The notes under the pieces were generated by a model. The model had not been told where the DNA came from. It ran no database searches and was given only the letters and a program-made list of their open reading frames with translations. The position numbers and the translations under genes were made by a program. A DNA stretch of 64,000 nt, taken from contig JAKNDB010000105.1 of assembly GCA_024305405.1 (NCBI GenBank), positions 1,116,001-1,180,000 of the forward strand, read 5' to 3'. This document shows, piece by piece, positions 15,001 through 27,000 of this stretch (positions are counted from its first letter, which is position 1; the number at the start of each line of letters is the position of its first letter). This DNA comes from Dirofilaria immitis (taxonomy: Eukaryota > Nematoda > Chromadorea > Rhabditida > Onchocercidae).

Positions 15001-18000
15001 AAGTTTTTAAAAATCCATAAAGGAAAAGAAAAATGTGCAAAGAAATTCAGAACAAACCTTTGTAATTCAATTACTTAGAATTCAACTTGAAAGCAAAAAA
15101 ATTCGAAGATAATAACATCACAAATGTTCAGATGAATGATTCGATAGAGTTAATATGATCATATTTTTAAATTAGCTAAATCAGTTTCTGATTAGAATTG
15201 AATACCTTCCATGTAATTCGCTATGGTCATCATCATTTATATAGGTGTCATAAATTTCGATGCTATCAAACGAGCAATCTTCTCGATTTGGTACAACCTC
15301 CAGTTCAAATATTCCGAATGTTAGCCGAATTCGTTTATCCTTTAATTGTATGGAGTTATAAAAATCTCCAAAGGAATCTATGTCAAATATTTAATCACAT
15401 TTCGAAAATTGACTTAAACAAAGATACCAGCGTGTTAATCACATATATACAGTACATATGCGCCAAGTATTTTTCTGGGTAATTCGGACTTGTTATTTGG
15501 CCTGAATCTCCTTCGAATATTCCACCACAGCCTGCAATAAAGCAAAAATATTTTACGTAGATGTTCCTCGTTTTGAATCATTTTAGCAAAAAAACTTTGC
15601 AAATTTTAATATCGACTTTAAGTGAACAGTTGCAAATAATTTTATAAAATTCAAGTTGAAATATCTTACCGACATCAAACTGCTCATATAAAAATAATAT
15701 GCCCCTATTGTTAATACCACTCGAACTTAATGTGATTCTTAGCGGTCTCGAAGCACTTGTCACCTAAAAATTGATAGCCATGCACATTACGATGGTTATG
15801 AGAAATGAAATCTAAAAAAAAAAATGTACCATTTCTCCATCAGGTGCAACAAAGGGATATCGAGCGCAAACGTATCGTTTATTGATCTGATCATGTGAAT
15901 CATGGCCACCGAGAACTACAAATGTTTTTAATTTATATGAAAAATGCAATAACTTAAGAATAAACAGCACTGTAAGTTAAAATGAATCGAAAATTTTGAT
16001 GAGTAAATTTTAAATTTCTAAACTATTCTAAATAAATTTGAGAATACTTTGATTTTTTTATAAATACCCTACCAAATATCAAATTGATATGAAACTTCTC
16101 ACATTAATTAATTAAAATTCTCCAATTTTAGCCAGAAAAGCTAAGCATTTGAAATTTTTAGGCTTGATCTAGAATGTCATTTCTCTGACTTCTTGTGAAA
16201 GCTATTCTTTTTTTCTTATGTCAAATGTTTTGCAGCTTTTTTTCTACGTATATTTAACAATTAACCATAACGTGGTCAAGGAAAGTTTAATAAAATTTTG
16301 AGGATGTTCAAAGAACGCAAATTCACACTGAACGCTCCATAAAAATTTATATATTCTTTTTGAGGTCCTATCATTGCTGGTCACATTTATATCTTGTCGC
16401 AATTTCAGTAAAGAAGTCCCGTGATAAAAGAAAATATGAAGATTTATAAGAAAATTTGTTAGAGATGTATTAAAATGTAGGTTTAAGATATTGTAAATCA
16501 TATTAGTAATCATGTTTATGCGCTCCAAATACAAGCAATGACTCTGATGATCCCAGAATTGATCTCGGAATGACGCAAAGGATAATCCTAATCAACAATA
16601 TCATTTTCGTCAGATGTGCTTCACGAAGTTAGTTGGATGTATATCAGGCATCTATGGGTCGCTCTTTTCCCTTGAGTCATGTTATCATCATTAGAATTGT
16701 CTTATTATATCATTGATATTGTAATTGGTGCGTTCGTTAACTTGTTATTGAAATTATCATAATAAAGATTTAATTACCCAAGTTCGAGGTTAATTCCAAG
16801 TGCGAGAAACAAGAAATTGAAGAAATGTGTGGGGAATGAGAAGAAGAAATCACCCACTCCAAATTTTATTACGATCAGAAAGAAATCGTCGACATATCCA
16901 ATTGCTTTTCTCACAGCATTAAAAATAGTCCAACGCAGGAAGACTTTCGTCTTCTTACTATTGCTTTCGTTATGTGATATTTTTCTTTTGTTCGAACGTT
17001 GGTGAAGATGAAATTACAAAAATAAAATCTTTGGTTGGTATACTGGAACCAAAGATATCATTGTTAGTGGCGAAAGTATGAGGATACAGCACCTACGTTA
17101 TTAGAATAGCATAATGAACTTATTTTAATTTCTCATCTTCTTTAAAATTTGTTTTAATTTGATTCCTTTCAAATAAGCACATATAACTTGTGAGTAAACT
17201 TACTTCTACATAATCTTCTAATAGACCATGTTTAGTGACGTCATAAAAGCATGTCTTAATGTCTGTATTCAGTCCAATGAAATTGAATTTCAGTTTTATT
17301 GCTTTTGTTCTTTCGGCTTCGATAACATAAGTGCATTTAAATGGTTTGGCTCTGCCATTCGGATAATTAGAGCTTTGAATAGTTCCATTCGGTGATGTTA
17401 AATGCTTCTCGCACACTGAAAAATTAATTTTTAAATTTATGTAGCTCAACCCTAAAAATAGCTCATTAATAATTTAATCTTAGGTAGGCAATCTATGAAA
17501 GCATAATGAGAAGTCGTGGATAAATCAATTCGATAGACAACAAATATCAAGTTGAGGACCAAGCCATGCTATGAAAGTAAGGCTAATGGAATTTGAAATT
17601 TTAGCGCAATATCGAATCCATCAATTGTGTGAACTAAAATTAAAATGTACCCGAAGAATAATGAATTTGGAATCCTTTCCCATTAATCGATTGATTCGAA
17701 TGGAACTGTATAACCATTCTTGATCCGGATGATACAATTGGACCCTCAGGGCGCTTACTGTTGCAATAACGTCCGAGAATAGGATGCGATGCATCACCAC
17801 CATTTCTGAACTGTAATATACTCAAGATCTAATAACATCTTGTGAAGATAATTAAACAATTTATTATACACATTCAGCTCAAGTTCTGCCTCAAAAACAA
17901 GAAATCCTTTCCTATTCTCCATTTTTTTCAGAAGTGGAAAAGAACGGAAAATTTCGGAGACCGATTAAACTGACAGTTCTGATAAGAATAATTCTATCAC

Positions 18001-21000
18001 AGTCAAATTCGAGTCTTCACGTTTCGACATTATTTTTCGAATCTCGAAGTCATTTCGATGACATGGGTGATTTCGATGCCTAACTGCCGTAATAGTAACT
18101 GGAAGTCCTCATCTCATCCACGTCACGTCACATGTCTTTCCCACCATTTGAATTGCAGATACTTATAAGCTCATGGTACTTTACTGGCATTTTCAGTTGA
18201 AAACTGAGTATCCACTAAATCTACTGAGAACTGATGTACCTGGCGTTTGTGACGAAGAATATCTTACTAATAGAAGTTGGAAAGAAAATAGAAAAAATAT
18301 TTCAATGAAAACCACACGGTTACAGCCACACGAAGATATCTAGTAAGCATTAATGAAGAATATATAGAATGAATCATTTTACTTTTGAATGCTTACCATA
18401 ATGTAATCAAAGCGACATGGTCTTATGAGATTCAAAAGCGCTGGGATGGACTCGTTGTTTTCAAAAGCGAAAAACGAAAATGAGATATTTCTGGAATTCA
18501 TTGCACCATATTGAAGTTTAACCAAAAGTAACAGTCAAAGTTAAACTGGGAAAAAGAGTAAAGAGAAGAGATTCGATATAAAATAAAACTTCAGAATAAC
18601 TGCTTTGACCGTAAGCAGCGTTCATTTCTATGCGTAAGCAATTGAAAAGATTTATAATAAACTTACACGTTACGATATATACATATACGTGCGATTAAAT
18701 TTACCTTGTATAGATTTCGCAGGAAAAGAGGGTATATCCAAATCAACAATTTCAGCTTTTATCACTTCCGCATCATAATCCTAGAAACAATGAACATCTA
18801 TCTGGCATTTCTTATATATTATGCATGATTATTCGTTGGACTTACATTAACGATAGAAGAGGCATCAAGCAGCCACAAACAATCCAAATTTGGGAAATAA
18901 TTGAAACCATAATTCGGTGACTGAATATAGCCTTCAAAAACGCCATCAGCATTCGGTAGTATTTCACCTCCACAGTCTTTGTCAACTGAAAGATAAACAA
19001 TGTAAGATTTCATCTTTCTATCTATTGAATTTATTTCCCATTTTAGACAGAACATTTCACATCAGTGTAATTGCTTTCGATAACAAATATTGGAATTTAA
19101 ACAGAACAAACTCTATGATAGATAAAACCACATACGTGTAATGCTTCTATAATTAATAGTAAAACCACGATTGCAGAGAGAATCCCCATCACCTAAAAAA
19201 GAAATTATAGGTGTGAATTACTTTCCAGAATCGAAGGCTTCCAAACAAATGGACAAAAATTAGCACAACATATCAAAGCTCACAATGCTCTTTTGGGAAA
19301 TCGGCAGGATAATTGCTCCTGAAGTATATTGTAAAATAAGGCAGTGTCGTACGCACCACAGTTCGAGTAGATTCACTACTGCATAGATGTAATAAACGTT
19401 CCATTTCGTCAATTTCGAGACCATCAAAGAGCTAAATTTCAAATCGATTTAAATTTTGTCGAAAATCCAAATTTCAAAAAATTGAAAAATATGTAAGATA
19501 GTAAAGAAAATAACAATTCACCTCCAATGAATTGATAGAGCAATTTCGAATGTCGCCTGTAGCAAGCTTCATCAGTTCCACGGTAATTTCAATGTGCATT
19601 TTTGGATTAACAGAGACATGCCATTGACATACTTCATTTCTTTCATAGTCATGTAACGATATTTGTCCCTCATCGCTATAGATTCTTTCACCGCACTCTT
19701 GAAAAATTTTTGTAAATGAAATCTTGATAGAGTTGAAATTTGGCAAATAAATTGAATTCAAATAAAATATATGCAATAATGTAAAGCAAATTAACTAACT
19801 TTTCTCGACGGTTCTCCATTCCAACGCAAAGTTGCCAATTCCAATACTACTTTTGCCAGAAACAAACGCAATATATGCCTTGTTTGATGAAAAATAGATT
19901 GGACGAGAAACTGGGACCTAAAAGCAACAAATAGCATGATAGAACGAGAAATAAAGTAAAGGAAGGAAAAGGAATTCTTTTAGATTAATATTCAGAAATT
20001 AAAAGATAAGCAAAGAATAACTCACCATGGTGGATCCTCTTGGGCCACAAAATACGCCTACTAATGGACTGTTTGCATATTCTCCATCACGTAAGGTAAC
20101 GTTAGCGTCAGCCGTGGCACAAGTTGCTAGTCTAGTTGGCAAATGGAAACTTGTGAAGTTTATCTCAATCACCTTAAGCTTTATTGTTTTGGTCTTATTG
20201 AAACATTATAATGGAATATTTGCAAATTATAAGGATTAATTCTATAATTTTTTCGGATGAAATATTCTGGAAAATAACTGCCTGATGTAAGTATTTTCAG
20301 ATCAATAATAGAATTATGCGGTGATTAATTAAAAATTTGCCAAACTGATCGAAAATCAGAATTTACTAATTCTACAATGAGCCTTCTTGAGATTCAGATT
20401 CGCCTCTATCGACATGTGTCGTCGAATTCCCGAAAAATGACACTAATTACTACCAAGTTCGAATTGGCATCTTAAATTACTGAATATTTAATTTTCTTTG
20501 TTCATAAAATTTTGCATACTACTGTTTACAAAGAACACACTTTATTTGGTTCGTTAACCGTAATGATCCATTCACATGTTTTATTGCGACCAAAATGATA
20601 CCATGTCCAGTCCGGATATTTGATTACACCTGTGGCATTTGTTATGTGACTACCACAACCTAAACATATTAAATCGAGCATACAAACCTCAAAAGTAAAA
20701 AAGATCATTAAGCAATGTTTTCACGCATTCAAAAAACGAACCGTCTTCTTCATATTCGCACGTGGGACCATAATAACCTCTCAAGCATATGCACTCAGAT
20801 GAGCCATCTTGCTTGATTAGACATTCACCACGACCTCGACATACGTTACTTAGGCAAGCAGTGGCTGTTTCACATTGTTTACCAACGTAACCCCATTTAC
20901 AATGGCATTTGTATTCTTCCTCCGAGATTATCTGAAATAAAATTTGATAGGAATGCTTGATCGATTTCCCAACTTCATATTTAAAGCTTAGTTTGAGAAA

Positions 21001-24000
21001 ATATTTCTATTTATGAAAAGTTTTCAAAATTTGCATTCCTTTTACATTTTCGCAAAAACATTCGGAACAAGTTTGAAATGCAAACATATATTTCGTGGTA
21101 TTTTGACTTAATTCAAAAAATTTGAAGATTTTGACCTGGCATGTTCCTTGGTTATAGCATGTATCAAAACGGCAAAGCGTTGCGTTTGAGTGATAACAAC
21201 CTTCAGTACCGATTCCATCACCAATCATTCCAGAAGGACACTCACATCGGAAACCGCCCTCATTTAGTGAACTCATGTCCATATTATAACACTTGGCCTT
21301 CGGATAACATGGAAATAACTCACATGGACTCTGCTTCTTGCAAATATGGCCATTACCTTTGTAGCCTATAACGAATGCTAATAATAAGAAAGATTAACAT
21401 AGTGATATGGAGATGTATGCTCTTTAAATTTCATATTAAATTACAGCAATTTGAACTCAAAATTCCTCATAAGAAATGAAAAATAGAACAGAAGAAATTA
21501 ACCAGGAGGGCATGGTGCACATTCATATGAGCCAATAGTATTGATGCAATTCACTGGTGGATCCTTAGAACAAGTTTCCAGATTCTCGTTTGCACATTCA
21601 TTGACATCCAAACAAATCATCCCATTGCCTAATTATTATTAATTTCAGATTAACTGGTATTTCTTCAACTTTTAATTTCAGATTCTGTCGATTTTTTTAT
21701 ACGTCTTATTGTCACTAAAGCTAAAGCAATTTTCTATAAAGATCTGTGCATATACTATAGTTCCCTATCAGTCACTTTTATATTACTGATTACTGACTAC
21801 TGATACTATTAATATTATCACAATCATTCCCAGAATTTGCAAAAATTTAGCAGGTATATCAGCTTCATCTATTATAGCATTTGACTTTTGATTCAAACCC
21901 TATCGATATTGGCGGATTCCAAACTCATTATGGTTCATTACAAAAACTATATTTGTGAAGAATAATTATTGTTCCAAACTGGCATAAACAAGTGCATGAA
22001 AACATACGAAGGAATACTATTTAAGAATTTGGATGTCAAAGAAATGCAACCCCTATTTTAGGACACAATCGTTTGTATTTAACAAATTCATTACCTGTCA
22101 TGCCCGGCGGGCAACCAGCACATTTAAACGAACCGGGTAAATTGATACAGGCTGTTCCAGGGTAACATGGATTTGACTCACATTCATTTACATCTTCACA
22201 AATTGGATTGTCTTTGACAGTGGAAGAACGATAACCCCATTCACAGAGGCATCGATAACCAGGCTAAAATAGTGGAAATATATTTCTTTTCAGGTAAAAA
22301 AAATTTAAAAAATCTCTAAATTTTGAATAACATTTGATACTTATTTTTACTCTCACTCCTTAGTCCGCTATTCGAATTACTAAAAACCTTAAAATATCCG
22401 AAAAACTCCAATCGACATTGAATTACAACATATGGTTTTTCAAACGTGCTTGGTATTTACTTCATGGGATATTGGATCTGGCTGAGTCGGTATGCAGTGA
22501 CCGGCGGAGCCACATAAATCCAATGAAAATTCACATGCTGTTGCTCGTAACTGACAGAGATTTCCATGGAAGCCTTGTTGGCATACACAGCTTAAAAAGT
22601 CATATAAAAATAGAAGAGTTTAGAATTTTACGTCGAAAATTTGTTTTCAACATCTATCTACTTCACTTGTTTATGCTTATGTTACTATCATACTACGAAG
22701 AAACCAAATAAATGGCAACAAAACTTTCTGAAATGGCAGAAGTTTCAAACACAATGTAATCACGCAAAATGCAACGCAAGTGCACTATTAAAACGTACAA
22801 TTTTAATACTTCAAATGCTTTACTCTCAGTAACTCAAGTTCATCCCTAGATTATGTGATTCTCTGAAAGACTTACTAAAATCCATCTGATTTCAAAAACA
22901 AGAAGCATTATTCTGGCATCCAGCAGATGTCCCTTCATAAAGACTGCATTCGTCTACACGGTTTTCACATGCTTTACCCTGAATACCTGGATTACTTAAC
23001 AGTTTGCATTGAAATTTTAAAAATTTTTCAATTTCTGTTGTAGAAGTCTGCTGCACTTTTAGAATAAAATTTATTATATTTTTAGGACCCGAAATTTCCA
23101 AAAGAAAATAATTAACTTTGTAATAATTTGTCCGACAAATGTACGGCACACGAATGATTTCTACTATCCTCTTCCATGCAATCTTAGAAAATCAGCCAAA
23201 AATCAGATCAAAAATGAGAAAAGAAATACCTCAAAATGAGGAGGACATATACACATAAATTTGTTGTACAAATCGATGCATGTCGCACCGTTCATGCACG
23301 GATTGTCAGAACATTCATCCTTCTTCAAACGGCCATCCAATAGCGCTATATGAGACTTTAACGCAACAACCAAATTCCGAAATTTTCGTCCGCTTCCTTC
23401 TTTCTTTTTTGAGTTGATTAATTCCAGGCGTTTTATGACTTCTGCTATCTAGAGATTGAAGACTGCCATTTAAGTGGATTTCAATAAACAAAATTTTATT
23501 TCTCCTTTATGTTATCAAAAATTTTTTGGATAATAACGTATCTGGTTTTATTTTCCAAACTGTAATCTCACTATCAATCTTTTCGATAGGTCTCCTATTC
23601 TCCTATCACTTATCTATCAATTTAGTTCAAATTTATTCCATCTATAAATACTTTCCTTAACTCTGTCTGCTTAATGATGTTTCATCTTAACATTTTTCTT
23701 TCTCAAATATGAAACTTCTTTTCCTTTAACCGACATTCTACGAGAGCACTGTTAAGACTAATCGATATATCCTCCTTTCAACTCCAGATATAAATCCTCC
23801 CTCAATCTTTCTTGTTAAGCCGATTTTTATTTGGAAGCAAAAGCCATCACTTTTTTAAGTTTTTGAGAAATTTCCAAAATGATTTACAGTTGTAACATTT
23901 GAGTGCTAGTCCTGGAACGATCATTTGAAGACCATTTATCAAAAGAGTAGAGAACAGATGCGTGGTGGAACCATTGATTTGATGGCATTTTCTGGGCAGT

Positions 24001-27000
24001 TAATGTTATTTTAATCATATGTCCCTTTGAATTCTGTGTTGCAAGTCTTTTATTTATTTTTCATGCGACTTTAGCTGTAGGATTGAATATAGCATCAGAT
24101 ATTGAAGCTATTTCATGAATTATCAATAACTATTTGGTCACATCATTTCACACTGCAGCTGTTTAGGATTAGTATGGCTCAACTTCTTATTCTCTAGCAT
24201 TCGTTTAAATTAAAACCTGATTGCTAATTTTTGTTTCTGTTTCCTTTTTTAAAATATGCCCAACCGATTTTAACTTGCTTTCCTATTCACCTTTCGTCAT
24301 TATTAAAATCAGTATCACGCCTTACAAAATGAAATTTTGTAAATTGTAAAATAAAAAGTATTGAATAAACAGTTGTAAAGTTACTGCAGTAGGAACACAA
24401 CTTATAGAAATTCTGCAGTCCGTCGTAATTGGTGTATTATAACAGAAACATAACTTTTCATTTTTGGAATCATAACATAGAACGCTACTTGAGGATTCGT
24501 AGTCGGTGTATCTCAGACGAGTTAATTACTGTCTCTGAGTTGTTGTGTATTTATATATAGTATCGTAAATGTCTCAGTTTATGAAATCTTATTGCTAATC
24601 TTGGTATTTGTTCAATCAAAATATGATTTAATCTGTTGATTGGATAATTAACATTATGAGGAATATTGCAAATATTTATCAGTTGCAGAATTTTCTGTAC
24701 CTCCCTGTAGCGATTATTCTTTAAAATAGGTAATAACTGAACGCTTAACAGTTATAATGTATTGACTGTAAACCATGTAATGTGAACCTTATTATCTATT
24801 ATCTCTCCCTAAAAGGCTTATAGAAAGAGTTATACACCTTATCTTAATGTCTTTTATTTTTAAATATTCTTAATATACTTACTTAAAGTAAGCGTTGAAA
24901 TTCCTGATGTTAGCACATTTTTTAACAGAAATAGATTATGCTGTCATTTGGTGATTATTTATATCACTAATGCTTTTGCTTAGGTAGATAATTCGTAAGA
25001 AAGTTGCTCGTTCTGTTTAGCGGTTTCAGTTATCTTATATCGATCTGGTCTTTGTTTAAATTTCAGGAAATCAGTTTAAGAGATAATATGCCGCCAACTA
25101 TTAATCTGATGGAAGAGGATAAAGAAAGCTCCTATGGCTTTGTTTATGGCGTTTCTGGGCCTGTCGTAACAGCCGATAAAATGGCCGGTTCAGCAATGTA
25201 TGAGTTGGTACGCGTTGGACATTCTGAGTTAGTCGGAGAAATTATTCGTTTGGAAGGTGATTATGCTACGATTCAAGTTTACGAAGATACATCGGCGGTT
25301 GCAGTAGGTGATCCTGTACTTCGAACTGGCAAACCACTGTCCGTAGAATTGGGTCCTGGCATTATGGGTTCTATTTTCGATGGTATTCAGCGGCCCTTGA
25401 AAGATATTTTAGAGCTAACACAGTCCATTTACATTCCCAAAGGTGTTAATGTCAACGTCCTTTCACGTAATGCAGTTTGGGACTTTGAACCGAACCATAA
25501 ACTTGCTGCTGGTGATCATATTACGGGTGGTGATACCATCGGTTTTGTTCGTGAAAACGTTCTTATCAATCATCGAATAATGCTTCCACCAACAGCATGT
25601 GGCACAATTACATATATAGCGGCAGCTGGTGGATATCATGTCACTGATATTATATTGGAAACTGAATTTGCTGACGAAAAATCTAAATTCACAATGCTTC
25701 AAATCTGGCCTGTGCGTCAACCACGTCCATGTGCTGAAAAATTGGCAGCTAACTTCCCCTACTATGTGGCCAGCGTGTTCTGGATGCGCTGTTCCCTGCG
25801 TTCAAGGTGGCACCACTGCTGTTCCAGGAGCATTTGGTTGTGGTAAAACTGTTATTTCACAATCATTATCCAAATTTTCCAATTCCGACGCCATCATATA
25901 TGTTGGATGTGGTGAACGAGGTAATGAGATGTCAGAAGTACTGCGTGATTTTCCAGAACTAACCATGGAAGTCAATGGCGTTACAACATCAATCATGAAG
26001 CGCACAACTTTGGTCGCTAACACATCAAATATGCCTGTAGCCGCACGTGAAGCATCGATTTATACTGGAATTACATTGGCTGAATATTTCCGTGATATGG
26101 GTCTGAATGTTTCTATGATGGCTGATTCTACGTCACGATGGGCTGAAGCACTTCGTGAAATTTCGGGTCGTTTGGGTGAAATGCCTGCTGATTCTGGTTA
26201 TCCAGCATATTTGGCTGCTCGTTTAGCATCATTCTATGAGCGAGCTGGCAAAGTAAAATGTCTTGGAAGTCCGGAACGTGAAGGATCGGTGACTATCGTA
26301 GGTGCTGTTTCACCACCTGGTGGTGATTTTGCTGATCCAGTCACTTCAGCCACTCTTGGTATTGTTCAAGTATTCTGGGGATTAGACAAGAAATTGGCGC
26401 AGCGTAAACATTTTCCATCAATTAATTGGCTAATATCATATAGCAAGTATATGAGAGCGTTGGATGAATATTATGACAAAAATTTCCCAGAATTTGTTGC
26501 CTTGCGTACAGCGTGTAAGGAAATTCTTCAAGAAGAAGAAGATCTATCCGAAATTGTACAATTAGTGGGTAAAGCTTCACTAGCTGAATCGGATAAAATC
26601 ACCCTAGAAGTAGCTAAACTAATTAAGGATGACTTCCTGCAGCAGAATGGCTATACAGCTTACGATCGATTCTGTCCATTCTACAAAACAGTGGGAATGC
26701 TAAAAAACATGATTGCTTTTTACGATCTCGCAAAGCATGCTGTAGAATCAACGGCACAATCTGAAAATAAGATTACCTGGGCAATAATTCGTGATCACAT
26801 GGGTGATATTCTGTACGAGCTATCATCTATGAAATTCAAGGATCCAGTTAAGGACGGTGAACAAAAAATTAAGAAAGATTATGATGAATTATTAGAACAA
26901 ATGCAGACTGCATTTAGGAATTTAGAAGAATAAGTGATATTTCAAAAAGTTCAAGCTTGTATAAGTTTTTTCATTGCTAAAGCTTCAGAGCACTGTCTTC

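Noticed and set aside
25088..26933. V-ATPase A as a pseudogene
   Set aside because: Only two single-base losses 45 bases apart, with all motifs intact; the same type of loss occurs throughout the contig.
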